61,674 nucleotides of DNA from Bacteroidota bacterium (lineage in GTDB: Bacteria; Bacteroidota; Bacteroidia; Chitinophagales; UBA2359). The notes beneath the pieces are model-generated. The model was not told the DNA's origin. It searched no databases and saw only the letters and a list, made by a program, of their open reading frames with translations. How positions within the stretch are numbered: the stretch's first letter is position 1; each line of letters opens with the position of its first letter. Position numbers and translations under genes: made by a program. The stretch is from NCBI GenBank assembly GCA_020631155.1, contig JAHDHV010000002.1:1-61674 (forward strand), given 5' to 3'. This document shows, in pieces, positions 43,420 through 53,431 of this stretch.

Positions 43420-44133
43420 AGAAAAAAAACTAGTTTTAGTTAAACAATTTGGAAACGTAATTTAAGAAATGATATTTTAAATATTTATCATTTCCAATTA
43501 GTCACTATTAACTCAAAACTATAGATACAAAGATACTTTAAAAGTTTAACTGCTAAAACTTGAAATAACCATTAACATAAGTTTAACAATTTAGTGATAA
43601 AATCTTTGTTAAAAAGCTTGTTTTGAGCTAATTATTTATGATAATTTATTTGTTTTATTTTGTTTGCTATCTGCCCTCTACCTAATAGGGGAGAGCTGAA
43701 CAAGTCTAATATTTAATGAGTATACTTGATGATAGCTATGCAAGCTTTTATAGCCAAAATTTGTACCAAAAATGCATTTATCGAAAATTTTTTAAATATG
43801 ATACGTAAAAAAAAAGCAATAATCAAGCTTTTAAAAAAGGTGTTGTGATGCTTGCCTAAACAAAAGGGGAGAAAAAAAGGAAGAATTGAGAGCGTAGTGT
43901 TTTTTGAGATAGAATAAATATTTAATTTTATTTATTATTGCTTGATAGTTATTGTTTTAAAATGTGTTTTTTTAGGTGTTTAATGGGAGAAACAATAATG
44001 AAAGAAGGGAAAATCTTTTGTGCAAAACAAAAAACTTTCCCTTTTTGAATAAATACTTTAGTAAACAGATGTGATATGTGAGCTTTGTTTTGATAATGAA
44101 TAACTTATCTCCTATCTCACGTATCTCATCTAT
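43420..44133. other. Spacer between paralogous genes, no gene seen
   Basis: About 714 bp AT-rich. It holds a hairpin near 44005-44043 and a TCTCACGTATCTCATC array at 44102-44130. I see no ORF of substance. Confidence 0.5.
44005..44043 (-). terminator. Terminator-like hairpin of the first paralogue
   Basis: AAGGGAAA (44005-44012) pairs with TTTCCCTT (44036-44043), with a further TTTTG/CAAAA pair inside. It lies about 90 bp after the stop at 44134 (minus strand). The T-run after the stem is short, so confidence is moderate. Confidence 0.5.
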
Positions 44134-44739
44134 TTATTCAAAACCTGTAAAAATATCAGTTGTCATAAGGTGCGACTGTAATGGGAGTAAGTCTACTTCG
44201 TCTCTAACCTTGCCATCACGTACTACATCAATACGGTTGAGCATGAAAATTTCGCCGTCTGAGTTCCATCGGAAAATAATGCCGAAGTCTCTGGAAGCCA
44301 GCACATAATCACCCAAACCGTTGTCTTTATTAGCCATATCCGACACATAGGTTTTGTAAATCATGCGGCTAAGTCCTCTGAATTTAGTGAGTACTTTATG
44401 CTGTTTTTTGACAAAATTACCGCCCATCATCCACTCTCTTTCGCTGGTTGAAAACTTAGGCAATAACACATATACTAATGAATCTGAAGAACGACAATGA
44501 TAGGAAACACAGTTGGCATTAGAGTATTCAAAAACAGCTCGGTCGCCAAAGAACATCATTGTGTCAATGTATACCTGATCATCGCCCATGCGCGCCATGT
44601 TCGTCCAATAACGGATTTCATAAGTAGCACCGGGAACGTACTCTTCCTTCATAGATACTGCACCATCGCCTTTCTGGGCAAAAACACTGGCGGTTGTTAG
44701 ACATAATAAACAAATAATCAGAATTGGTATCTGCTTCAT
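44134..44739 (-). CDS. Secreted protein of tandem paralogous pair, first copy
   Basis: A 201-aa exported protein (signal MKQIPILIICLLCLTTASVFAQ). It shares YEIRYWTNMARMGDDQVYID, FEYSNANCVSYHC and GDYVLASRDFGIIFRWNSDGEIFMLNRIDVV with the gene at 42808-43419; the N-terminal half is nearly identical, while the KKQHKVLTKFRGLSRM segment has diverged. No domain assigned; periplasmic or outer-surface location is likely. Upstream is the longest gene-free stretch of the window, so it probably has its own promoter. Confidence 0.7.
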   Translation of the reverse strand: MKQIPILIICLLCLTTASVFAQKGDGAVSMKEEYVPGATYEIRYWTNMARMGDDQVYIDTMMFFGDRAVFEYSNANCVSYHCRSSDSLVYVLLPKFSTSEREWMMGGNFVKKQHKVLTKFRGLSRMIYKTYVSDMANKDNGLGDYVLASRDFGIIFRWNSDGEIFMLNRIDVVRDGKVRDEVDLLPLQSHLMTTDIFTGFE

Positions 44740-46164
44740 AAAAAAAGTTTTTTTGTTAGCAATTAAAATGTTTAAGGATTAAAATATGAATTTGTTGCTT
44801 GTCCAAAACATCATGTTTAAGACGATCTTTGTATAGATTGTTTTAAGGGCTAAAGGTTCAAAACTAAGATAATTTAGCTAAAAAATCGTTGCATCTTCTT
44901 TGCAAATTTACGATTTTAAATCAATACCACTCAATATTTATGAGTTTTTTGTAATATGAAATAGATAGCGGAGTTTGTTATAAAAAAACTTTGAGAAAAA
45001 AAAATATTTTGAAAAATAAAAAAGCCATAAAAAGGTCATTAAATTTTTGTTTTGACAATGTTATAATATGTTAATAAAATAATCTTTTTGGAAAAGAAAT
45101 GTATGAATGTAAAAGATGGGCAATTTAGATGGGTTTTAAGTAAAAAACTAGAGAAACTTTCTGTTTGTTGAATGTAAAGAAGATATAAGAAAAGGATAAA
45201 AAATGCTATTGACATATTTTTGTCTGTCTATGATGGGGAGATAGTGTTTTTGTGATAATGATTACTTTTATATTTATTCAATTTTGGTGCCTAAAATTTT
45301 GATGAATAAAATTTTTTGTTTGATACTTAATGTTATTTAACTTGATAGCATGTTTTTTAGCTTAAAAAGTGAAAGTTTTTTAGGGGCAAATCAGCGAAAT
45401 TGATTTTTTTTTGTAAAAAAAAGTACTTAAAAATACCAAAAAGATTTTTTTTTTTACTCGAAAAAGAATTACTTAGCAAAAAATAACAAAAACAAGTACT
45501 TTGTTATGCACTTTTTTTGTCATATTTTGTGAAATTGTAATATCTATAGTTACATAAATGCTAACTTTACATCCAAAGTTACACTAACGAAACTGTATTC
45601 CCACCAAAAAAGCATTACTTAATTGTCAGCGCATAACAATAGAAAATATTGTTTGCTCTTGAACAACTAAATACTACTAGAATAAAATTTTATTCACTTG
45701 CTGTGTATAAAGCACTATTAATTGATATAAAATTTTAGCTAAAGTCTTATGTCAATTGTACTTTATTTTTTTGAATAATTAACTACTTAAAGTTATTTGA
45801 TATTGCAAGCCGTATTTAGTTGGTTTAGGAATGTAAAGCTAATATACTGAACCATACAATCAGAATGAGTTTGTCATAGAAAGAAGGTTTTTCGGCAAAA
45901 AAACAAAAAACTGGTTCAAGGTATTATTTGCAACATTCTTTTAAATTAAAATTTAAGTGATTAAATAAACCTAAATAAATATTGTTTTTTTAAATGGTTG
46001 ATGGCAAGTTCATCAACTACCATCATTCATTTATTTATAAACTTGCTTTATGCGCTAATTGCTTGTTTATAAGTATTTTAAGAATGGATTTTTACATTAT
46101 GATTTGAATAGCTGCCTAAAAACTTCAAAAACTAATTTATTGAATAATATAAATCCGCGCTATC
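44740..46164. other. Longest gene-free stretch (1.4 kb)
   Basis: Very AT-rich with poly-A/T tracts. A possible degenerate family D copy lies at about 45708-45792 (AAGCACTATTAATTGATATA, then TTTTAGCTAAAGTCTTATGT). No ORF with coding character, no tRNA-like or rRNA-like structure that I can see. Such a long gap may hide an RNA gene or a decayed gene. Confidence 0.4.
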
Positions 46165-46890
46165 ATGAGAATATTATTAATGGCTATTTTATTTAATTTT
46201 TTCGCACTTACTATGTCTACAAATTGTTTATATGCACAAATTGTAGAAGATGCAGAAGAACAGCAGGCAATGGAAATGGAAGATTTGAGGTTAACACAAA
46301 GCAATGAATCCATTTTGTTATTTGATGAAACGCAAAGCGAGACAATGCCCAAAAAAGTTAACTTCATTTTTGAAATGGATTACAGCAGTAGTAAACATTA
46401 CTTTACCGAAGCAGATGCTCAAAAATTAAAGGATTTTTTGGTATACAGCGATCAATTTTTAAGCTGTAATAGTGACAATTTTAGTGTAGTTAGCAAAACT
46501 ACAGAACAGGAAGAAGAACGCTTGGTAGAGGTAGTAGATGAATTGGAAGATGCAGGTTATGAAGTGCGACAATTGCGCTATGAAGAAGAAAAAAATAAGG
46601 TTGTATTTACCTTATGTAAGGGAGCTCCTGCCGAAATGGAAGAACTGGTGGACAATGCAGTAGAGGAGTTTATGGAGGAATCTAGTACGACAACTGCCGA
46701 AGTTGAGGAGCAAGAAACATGGGACTGTGAGGTTTGTGACCAAATACAGTATAGCAAAGAGTTGCTTCGTAAATTTGATAATGTAGACTATGGCGGCGAG
46801 CTTATTTTTGATGAATGGAATCCAGTGGAGGAAACATTGGAAGAAGGCAATAAAGAGGATGTAGTAGAACAACTACAGGAAGAAGATTAA
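46165..46890 (+). CDS. Acidic secreted protein of unknown function
   Basis: A 241-aa protein with a signal peptide (MRILLMAILFNFFALTMSTNCLYAQ). The mature part is strongly acidic (Glu-rich clusters EDAEEQQAMEMED, EEQETWDCEVCDQ, EEGNKEDVVEQLQEED) and contains a short alpha/beta unit (FIFEMDYSSSKHYFTEADAQKLKDFLVYSDQFL) plus CEVC. It may bind divalent cations, but that is only composition-based. Monocistronic, preceded by the 1.4-kb gap, 210 bp before the L,D-transpeptidase gene on the same strand. Confidence 0.6.
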   Translation: MRILLMAILFNFFALTMSTNCLYAQIVEDAEEQQAMEMEDLRLTQSNESILLFDETQSETMPKKVNFIFEMDYSSSKHYFTEADAQKLKDFLVYSDQFLSCNSDNFSVVSKTTEQEEERLVEVVDELEDAGYEVRQLRYEEEKNKVVFTLCKGAPAEMEELVDNAVEEFMEESSTTTAEVEEQETWDCEVCDQIQYSKELLRKFDNVDYGGELIFDEWNPVEETLEEGNKEDVVEQLQEED

Positions 46891-47100
46891 AAATGGGAAA
46901 AGTATAGTTGCCGATAATTAACGAACTTGGTTTTCTGTCAACATAGTGAAATGTCATGACCCCACCAACTTTTTAGTTTTCAACTTTTTGCTCAAAAAAA
47001 AGTCATAAGTGTCCAACAAATCTATTTTTATGGAACGCAATAAAGAAAATAGTGTTGTATATTTATATATTGTGGTTCAAAAAACAAATAATCAATACTT

Positions 47101-49452
47101 ATGACCCATTTTTTTGAAGTTAAACAATCAGCTTGCCTACTTACTCTCTCACTCTTTTTACTATTATTCACTCATTATCAAGGGATTGCACAAGATGAAA
47201 ATAGCGATACTTCTTGCGACCAACTCTATGAATGGGTGCTCATCCCAGAAAAAGAAGATTCTGCCTTATCCAAGATTTCTTTTTATGAAACAGACTTATT
47301 AACCCAATTTTACACTCAACAAAATTGCCGGGCGGTTTGGTATGATAACCAAAAACAATGGATGGATATTGACGCTTTTTTGCAGGTGCTTCGCAGTACT
47401 CGTCAACACCGCTACCACTTAGCAGCCATCGAAAAACGCTACACTGAAGTTCGTACCCTCTATGAGCCATCAGGTTTGTTTGACTTCAATAAATTAGATA
47501 TACTAGACGTATTGTTAAGTGATGCAGCCTTGCACTATGCACATAAACTATGGCAAGATGCGCGGATTAGACAGGGCAAGGCTCCCATTACAGATGTAAA
47601 TTCCCTTTCTGCATTAAATGACGAACTCTCCTATGTGTTGGAAGGGGGGGCAGTCGTGGAGTTTTATGCTGCTTTGCAACAGGGCGATATTAAACATTTA
47701 GAGCAAACGGCGGTTGTGCATGTGGAGGCAGAAAAAAACTTGGCTAAAAGCCGACAGGATTCCCTTATCCAACTTAAAAGCCAACCCGTTATTACCGTAG
47801 ATGATATTGAAAAAGACGAGAAAACACCCAAAGTTCCAACTGTCAATGACCGTATTTTGGCAGATTATGTCAAGTTTCTAAGCGATCACCCCGATTCCCT
47901 AGTTTTAGACGAAAAAATATATCGTGTTAAAGAGTTGGCTAATTTCTACAAAGACAATAACTACAGCCCCATTTGGCATGATGGCAAAGAAACCAACCCC
48001 ATTGTTGAACAGTTGATGCGAAGTGTGGCAACTGCCGAAGCCGAAGGGCTAAATCCCGATGATTATCATTTCCCGAAATTATCAGAATTGTATCAAGCTT
48101 TAGCCGAGATTTACAAAAATAAACAAATTCCACTACCTGTTTTCCTTACAGAAACAGAATTGCTATTTACGGATGCAGCCCTGCATTACGGACAGCATCT
48201 GCGAACAGGTAAAGTAAATATAGACTCTTTAGGCTTGCATTATGATGTGAAGCGAGAGCGCGAAAATTTAAATTCACTCCTACAAACTACCGCAGACCAA
48301 CGTAGTATACCTACCTTTTTTGAATATGCAAAGCCCAAGCATCCGATGTATGCTAGACTAAAAAAACAGTTGGCCGAAGCTAAAAAAGATTTGACAAGCA
48401 AAGGCGAACACAAAGCAATGGCAACTGGGCGTATGTTGCAATTAGGGATGTCAGATAATCGTGTACCTGCCTTACGAGAGCGTCTAGGAATCCCTGCTCC
48501 TAAACCGCCAGTAGTAAAAAAAGATAGTACAACCCAAACACAACAAGCACTCAAAGTTGACAGCCTTTACAATCCAATGGCTTTCGATTCTACCTTGTAT
48601 AAAGCGGTGTTTGATTTTCAGCAAAAACATGGTTTGGGAGCCGATGGCATTGTGGGCAGCCAAACGATAGCAGCCTTAAATACACCAAAAACAGAGCGCA
48701 TTGAGCAAATCAAGGTGAACTTAGAGCGTTGGCGTTGGTTGGCGCATAATCTAGGCGATCGTTATATTTTTGTCAATATTCCAGCTTTCAAATTGTATGT
48801 AATGGAAAAAGGCGATGCAGTTGGTTTGGAGAAAAAAGTAATGGTGGGTAAAGCCTATACTTCCACGCCTGTTTTTAGCGATAATATGGATTATATTGAG
48901 GTGAACCCTTATTGGAATGTGCCTTTTTCGATTGCTACCAAAGAAATATTGCCTATCCTACAGCGTAATCCGAGCTATTTAGTTAAAGAAAATATGCAAG
49001 TATTATCTCGTGGAAAAGCCCTTAATCCATATGCAATTAATTGGAAAGGACTGAATAAAAGCAATTTTAGGTATCAAATTCGCCAGAAGCCGGGGCGTAA
49101 AAATGCTTTGGGACTCATTAAATTTATGTTCCCCAACCGCTATAATGTTTATATCCACGATACGCAGTCCAAAAGCTTATTTAGCAAATCAGTGCGTGCC
49201 TTTAGTCATGGTTGTATTCGCTTAGAAAAACCGAAAGAACTCGCCGAATATTTGTTAGCTCCCAAATATAGCAAACAAGATATTGCGGATTTATTTAAAG
49301 CTGGTAAAAATAAAAAAGTGAGAATGCCATATCCCTTGCCCGTATTCATTACCTATTTCACTTCTTGGGTAGATGAGCAAGGCAATCTTCGTTTTGGCCC
49401 CGATATTTATGAACGCGATGAAGCGGTTAAAGTGCAGTTGGGTAAAAATTAA
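47101..49452 (+). CDS. L,D-transpeptidase with duplicated scaffold domain
   Basis: A 783-aa exported murein-modifying enzyme of the YcbB (LdtD) type. Signal region 10-30; two copies of an L,D-transpeptidase scaffold-like domain, at about 60-190 (YTQQNCRAVWYDNQKQWMD … LLSDAALHYAHKLWQDARIRQGK) and about 275-400 (YKDNNYSPIWHDGKETNP … LLFTDAALHYGQHLRTGKVN); peptidoglycan-binding domain about 490-535 (FQQKHGLGADGIVGSQTIAALN); YkuD catalytic domain about 553-750 with HDT (654 region) and SHGCIRL, nucleophile Cys705. It makes 3-3 crosslinks or attaches proteins to murein in the periplasm. The usual enzyme has one scaffold copy; the second, joined by a linker (about 200-270), is unusual. Confidence 0.92.
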   Translation: MTHFFEVKQSACLLTLSLFLLLFTHYQGIAQDENSDTSCDQLYEWVLIPEKEDSALSKISFYETDLLTQFYTQQNCRAVWYDNQKQWMDIDAFLQVLRSTRQHRYHLAAIEKRYTEVRTLYEPSGLFDFNKLDILDVLLSDAALHYAHKLWQDARIRQGKAPITDVNSLSALNDELSYVLEGGAVVEFYAALQQGDIKHLEQTAVVHVEAEKNLAKSRQDSLIQLKSQPVITVDDIEKDEKTPKVPTVNDRILADYVKFLSDHPDSLVLDEKIYRVKELANFYKDNNYSPIWHDGKETNPIVEQLMRSVATAEAEGLNPDDYHFPKLSELYQALAEIYKNKQIPLPVFLTETELLFTDAALHYGQHLRTGKVNIDSLGLHYDVKRERENLNSLLQTTADQRSIPTFFEYAKPKHPMYARLKKQLAEAKKDLTSKGEHKAMATGRMLQLGMSDNRVPALRERLGIPAPKPPVVKKDSTTQTQQALKVDSLYNPMAFDSTLYKAVFDFQQKHGLGADGIVGSQTIAALNTPKTERIEQIKVNLERWRWLAHNLGDRYIFVNIPAFKLYVMEKGDAVGLEKKVMVGKAYTSTPVFSDNMDYIEVNPYWNVPFSIATKEILPILQRNPSYLVKENMQVLSRGKALNPYAINWKGLNKSNFRYQIRQKPGRKNALGLIKFMFPNRYNVYIHDTQSKSLFSKSVRAFSHGCIRLEKPKELAEYLLAPKYSKQDIADLFKAGKNKKVRMPYPLPVFITYFTSWVDEQGNLRFGPDIYERDEAVKVQLGKN

Positions 49453-49470
49453 GTATTGTTTGCCTATCTA

Positions 49471-49503
49471 TTTGTAAAGCAAGTTCGTGAATTTGCTTAC
49501 AAA
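49471..49503 (+). terminator. Hairpin after the L,D-transpeptidase gene
   Basis: TTTGTAAAGCAA pairs with TTGCTTACAAA with one bulged base, 19 bp after the stop codon. No strong T-run follows, so it may be an RNA-stabilising hairpin rather than a true terminator. Confidence 0.45.
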
Positions 49504-50378
49504 CTTACCCTACTTTTTAATGACATTTGAAGGCATATTTTAAAGTGTTACACGATAAATAAAAAACATGTAATATTTTAGAGTATGTCTTTTTTTGTGA
49601 AAAAAAATCATTGAATAGCAAAAAAAAACTTCCTTTTTATTCTCGTTAAGAATTATTTTTGTAAATAAATAAAAAAATATTAACATAATTTAATGATCAG
49701 ATTTTGAATATTTTGTATATTGTTATTTTAATTTATTTTTTTATATGCGAACACTAAACTAGCCTAACAAAGCGTTTTATTGGCTCAAAAGTTGTTGAAA
49801 ATAGCTTGGTGATAGTGAATAGATAATATAGAAGCTTACATAAAATTGACAAAAAAGCAACAGATAAGTAACTATTCAGAATAATTGCCGTATACACTAA
49901 ATAGTAAATCAAAAAAAACATTTTACTATAAAATACTTTGAGTTAGAAAATCCTACAACTAATTATGTAATCACACTTATACCAACACTCACTAACTTTT
50001 TGATAAAAAATTATTATTTCCACATTATGTAAGTAGGTGAGCAAAATTAAACGACATTTGAACTTGCCATAAATTATCTCAAGTCTTATGTCTAAGTACT
50101 TATTAATACAGAAATAAAAAGATGCTTTAGACTATCTTTTCACCCAAAAATCAATTTTTTATTGAAAAAGCCCTTACCTAAAAAACTGTTATCAGCGTTC
50201 CTAATTGTTTTACTAAAGCTACCATATCGCACAAACTAGACAAACTATTTTAGCATTGAGATACCCATTAATCAAATACTATTCACGAGGCAAAGGCTTT
50301 GTGAGTATTTGGCTATGATAATTCTCATAATTAAGTACACCTTTTTAGCAATTAACTAGCAAACAACACCTTAAATAT
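49504..50378. other. Intergenic gap before the hybrid kinase
   Basis: AT-rich. About 50029-50110 resembles the repeat at 6051-6120 and 32334-32400 (GTAAGTAGGTGAGCAAAATT and AAACGACATTTGAA). Nothing else recognised. Confidence 0.45.
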
Positions 50379-52052
50379 ATGGAAAGCTCCATAAATGTAA
50401 AAGAGGCAAACAGAATTAACGCCTTGAAGAGTTATGGTATTTTGGATACTACGGAAGATAAACAATATGATGAGTTAACCCAATTAGCAGCCATCATTAG
50501 TCAAACTTCTATGGCTGCCATCAGTTTTTTAGATGCAGAAAGGCAGTGGTTCAAGTCCTGTTTTGGAATGCAATTAACGGAATTGCCCCATCAAATAAAA
50601 TCTCCACAATTGGCTTACAATGGCAATTATCGGCTCAATGGCAATAGTCAAGCAGCAACAGCAACTTACTGTACACCTTTAACTGCCAAACTGAAAGCCC
50701 ACTTTCACAAAAGTATTCCACTCATTAATGCAGAAGGCCACCAACTAGGCAGTTTGTGTGTATTGGATAAGCAGCAGAGAACATTAACTACAGAACAACA
50801 ACAGGGCTTGCAAATTATTGCTAGTAAGGTGATTCAACTATTAGAAGCCCATAAAAAAAATATAGAATTAGCTAAAGCAAAAGAAGCAGCCGAAAAAGCG
50901 TCACAAGCGAAGTCAGATTTTCTCTCTACAATGAGCCACGAAATTCGCACTCCGCTAAATGGAGTCATCGGCATGACCAATCTTTTAATTGAAGAGTCGC
51001 CTACCCAAAAGCAATTAGAACGCCTACGAACCCTAAAGTTTTCCGCAGAAAATTTAATGGTTATTATTAATGACATTTTAGATTTTAGTAAAATTGAGGC
51101 TGGAAAAATTGTGTTTGAAAATATAGATTTTTCATTATCTCAAGTGCTGAAAAGTGTTAAAGCATCCTTAGAACAAAAGGCAATTGAAAAAGGATTAGCC
51201 ATTAGATTGATGCTAGATAGTAATTTGCCCAATTGGTCAGTAGGAGACCCTACACGCTTAAGTCAGGTTTTGAATAATCTCATTGGAAATGCCATTAAGT
51301 TTACCGATAAGGGCTACATTCGAGTAGAGGCAAGTATAGTGGAGGAAACGCAACATGATTACAGTATTCGCATAGCGGTAGAGGATACTGGAATTGGTAT
51401 TGAAGAAGAAAAAGTAAAGACCATTTTTGAGAGTTTTTCGCAGGCTGATGCTTCTGTTAATCGCAAATTTGGGGGAACAGGTCTAGGCTTGGCCATCACT
51501 AAAAGACTGCTTGAATTGCAAGGTAGTCAAATTCAACTAAGAAGTACACTAGGTAAGGGTTCTACTTTTTATTTTGTACAAAAATTCAAAAAAAGTGAGC
51601 AAAAAGCGACTCCTGTGACCGATGAGGACAAATATTTTATTCCTGACTTTAATGTATTTGGTAAAGCCAAAATCCTGATTGTAGAGGATAATAATATCAA
51701 TGCCGTAATTGCTAAATCTTTCTTAGGCCGATGGCAGCTTGAACTAGATGTTGCTCAGAATGGGCAGATAGCCTTAGAAATGCTTAAAAAGAAGGATTAT
51801 GACTTGGTACTCATGGACTTACAAATGCCAGTTATGGATGGATTTACGGCAACAGAAACCATCCGAAGACTGCCTGAACGTAAATATAAAGAGTTACCAA
51901 TTATTGCTTTGACCGCCTCTGCAACACTGCAAGTAGAAGACCGAGTGTATCAAGTAGGTATGGATGATTATGTACAAAAACCTTTTAATCCAACCGATTT
52001 GTACAATAAAATTGCTCGACATTTGCAACAACGGGCACAATATTTGTGCTAA
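50379..52052 (+). CDS. Hybrid sensor histidine kinase with GAF and receiver domains
   Basis: A 557-aa cytosolic sensor kinase. N-terminal GAF-like domain about 20-165 ([28 protein letters not shown] … [14 protein letters not shown]), short coiled linker, HisKA at 177-242 with phospho-acceptor His187 in [20 protein letters not shown], ATPase about 285-400 ([30 protein letters not shown]), then a receiver domain about 425-545 with Asp480 in [14 protein letters not shown] and the LTASA motif. No transmembrane segment, so it senses something inside the cell. No response regulator gene is adjacent; phosphotransfer partner unknown. It is followed by a terminator at 52154-52192. Confidence 0.92.
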   Translation: MESSINVKEANRINALKSYGILDTTEDKQYDELTQLAAIISQTSMAAISFLDAERQWFKSCFGMQLTELPHQIKSPQLAYNGNYRLNGNSQAATATYCTPLTAKLKAHFHKSIPLINAEGHQLGSLCVLDKQQRTLTTEQQQGLQIIASKVIQLLEAHKKNIELAKAKEAAEKASQAKSDFLSTMSHEIRTPLNGVIGMTNLLIEESPTQKQLERLRTLKFSAENLMVIINDILDFSKIEAGKIVFENIDFSLSQVLKSVKASLEQKAIEKGLAIRLMLDSNLPNWSVGDPTRLSQVLNNLIGNAIKFTDKGYIRVEASIVEETQHDYSIRIAVEDTGIGIEEEKVKTIFESFSQADASVNRKFGGTGLGLAITKRLLELQGSQIQLRSTLGKGSTFYFVQKFKKSEQKATPVTDEDKYFIPDFNVFGKAKILIVEDNNINAVIAKSFLGRWQLELDVAQNGQIALEMLKKKDYDLVLMDLQMPVMDGFTATETIRRLPERKYKELPIIALTASATLQVEDRVYQVGMDDYVQKPFNPTDLYNKIARHLQQRAQYLC

Positions 52053-52153
52053 CAATAAGTAGACAAAAAAAGTGTCTCATTTTTTCAAACAATAGACCCA
52101 AATTTTTATTCATAATTGCTTTTTTACGTATTGTAAACAATAAACAGATGAAG

Positions 52154-52192
52154 CGGTTAGATAGTCCCCAAAGCTATTTAACCGTTTTTTTT
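52154..52192 (+). terminator. Rho-independent terminator of the hybrid kinase gene
   Basis: CGGTTAGATAG, loop TCCCCAAAG, CTATTTAACCG, then eight T residues. Stem has one mismatch. It lies 101 bp after the stop codon. Confidence 0.85.
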
Positions 52193-52204
52193 GTGCCCCT
52201 AATG

Positions 52205-52897
52205 TTATGTTATGATGTTGGCAAAAAAATCCCAAACAGCATCTTTAGGAAAGGCGGCAGTAATGCGTAAAGGCTCTTTTTTGACAGGGTGAATCAACTC
52301 AATTGTTTGTGCATGTAAATGTATGGAAGCGTCTTTATTTGTACGTGCAAATCCGTACTTTATATCCCCTTTTATGGGGCAGCCGATGGCGGCCAACTGT
52401 ACCCGAATTTGATGATGCCGACCTGTTATGGGCTCAATTTTTAGCAAATGATAGTGATCTGATTGTGCCAGCCAATGATAATGTAAAATAGACTTTTTAG
52501 TGTTTTTTTGATTTTTGAAAAATGCTTTTGATTTGTTTTTTACTTGATTTTTGATTAAATAATGAGTCAAAGTATCTTCAATTTTAGGAGGTTTATTTTT
52601 GACAACAGCAAAGTAAGTCTTTTGAATTTTTTTATCTTTAAAAGCTTGATTTAATCGACTCAAAGCCTTGCTTGTTCTAGCAAATAAGACAATACCCGAA
52701 ACAGGTCTATCAATACGGTGTGGAATCCCTAGAAAAACATTATTAGGTTTTTTGTATTTTGCCTTTAAATATTCTTTGTAGTATTCTACCAATGGTTTAT
52801 CTCCTGTTTTATCTCCTTGAACCAACATTCCCGCCATTTTGTTAACTGCTAACAAATGATTATCTTCATACAATACTTGAGGTAAAAAATGCTTCAT
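52205..52897 (-). CDS. RluA-family 23S rRNA/tRNA pseudouridine synthase
   Basis: A 230-aa RNA pseudouridine synthase of the RluA family. Catalytic motif HRIDRPVSGIVLFARTSKA with Asp63; LYEDNHLLAVNKMAGMLVQ at the N-terminus; KIEPITGRHHQIRVQLAAIGCPIKGDIKYG towards the C-terminus. No S4 domain is present, so it is a single-domain form closer to RluA or TruC than RluD. The uridine target cannot be derived from sequence. It converges with the hybrid kinase gene; the shared space (52053-52204) holds the kinase terminator. Confidence 0.88.
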   Translation of the reverse strand: MKHFLPQVLYEDNHLLAVNKMAGMLVQGDKTGDKPLVEYYKEYLKAKYKKPNNVFLGIPHRIDRPVSGIVLFARTSKALSRLNQAFKDKKIQKTYFAVVKNKPPKIEDTLTHYLIKNQVKNKSKAFFKNQKNTKKSILHYHWLAQSDHYHLLKIEPITGRHHQIRVQLAAIGCPIKGDIKYGFARTNKDASIHLHAQTIELIHPVKKEPLRITAAFPKDAVWDFFANIIT

Positions 52898-52927
52898 TCT
52901 GTTTTGTTTTATGGATGTGCTGTTAGA

Positions 52928-53359
52928 CTTGACAATGGCATATTAATCCTTTCTTTCAATTCAAAACATTGATTTGACTAAATGCTCACCATCAAGAACG
53001 TTGATCCGTAGATTAGTGATTCGTGATTAGGTGTTCTTTTGATGGGGGGCTTTTTTAATAATTTATGTAATGAAGGTTTTAGCTTTTTTAGCTTTAAAAA
53101 TATTTTTAAATCATTAATTTAGGTAAAGTTTAAAGTTTAATGAGTTATTGCTAGTTTTTGATTTTTAACAGCTAAATAGCCAAATAGCCAAAAAGCAATG
53201 TTACTATTAAAGTAAGTGCCAAGCACTATTTAATTGTGCACAATTTTGTGCTAAAGTATTAGAAATGAGTAGTTTAGTCTTTTACTATTGTAACATTAAT
53301 TTTGTCTAGGTACTTATTAAGAGTAATATCAAACAAATTCTTAATTTGCCACTATCAAG
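52928..53359. mobile_element. Element with CTTGACAATGG termini, second copy (composite)
   Basis: A 432-bp non-coding unit. Left end CTTGACAATGGCATATTAAT; right end TTAATTTGCCACTATCAAG, imperfect inverted ends of the 26896-27240 element in the opposite orientation. Inside are ATTCGTGATTAG motifs (53003-53035), a family C-like GTAATGAAGGTTTTAGC, an AGCCAAATAGCC array (53168-53200) and a reversed family D copy (53217-53330). The mosaic suggests nested insertions or recombination between repeats. Confidence 0.55.
53217..53330 (-). repeat. Dispersed repeat family D, copy 3
   Basis: AGTGCCAAGCACTATTTAAT, TGTGCACAATTTTGTGCTAA, AGTATTAGAAATGAG and TCTAGGTACTTATTAAG match family D in minus orientation, with more divergence in the middle. 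Confidence 0.65.
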
Positions 53360-53391
53360 TTACTTTATATTGTTTTTTTTAAAAAAAAAAA

Positions 53392-53427
53392 TAAATTCGT
53401 AATTCGTAATTTCTAATTCGTAATTAA
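53392..53427. repeat. AATTCGTAATTCGT array in the mqnD leader
   Basis: AATTCGTAATTCGTAATTTC is followed by TAATTCGTAATT, ending 5 bp before the mqnD ATG, so any length change here would alter the leader. Confidence 0.65.
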
Positions 53428-53431
53428 AAAC

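Noticed and set aside
44740-46164. tRNA or rRNA genes in the long gap
   Set aside because: I saw no cloverleaf-like GTTCAAATC segment or rRNA-like sequence; the region is too AT-rich.
52046-52270. 74-codon plus-strand frame after the hybrid kinase
   Set aside because: It includes the kinase terminator and the end of the opposite-strand pseudouridine synthase gene; no coding character.
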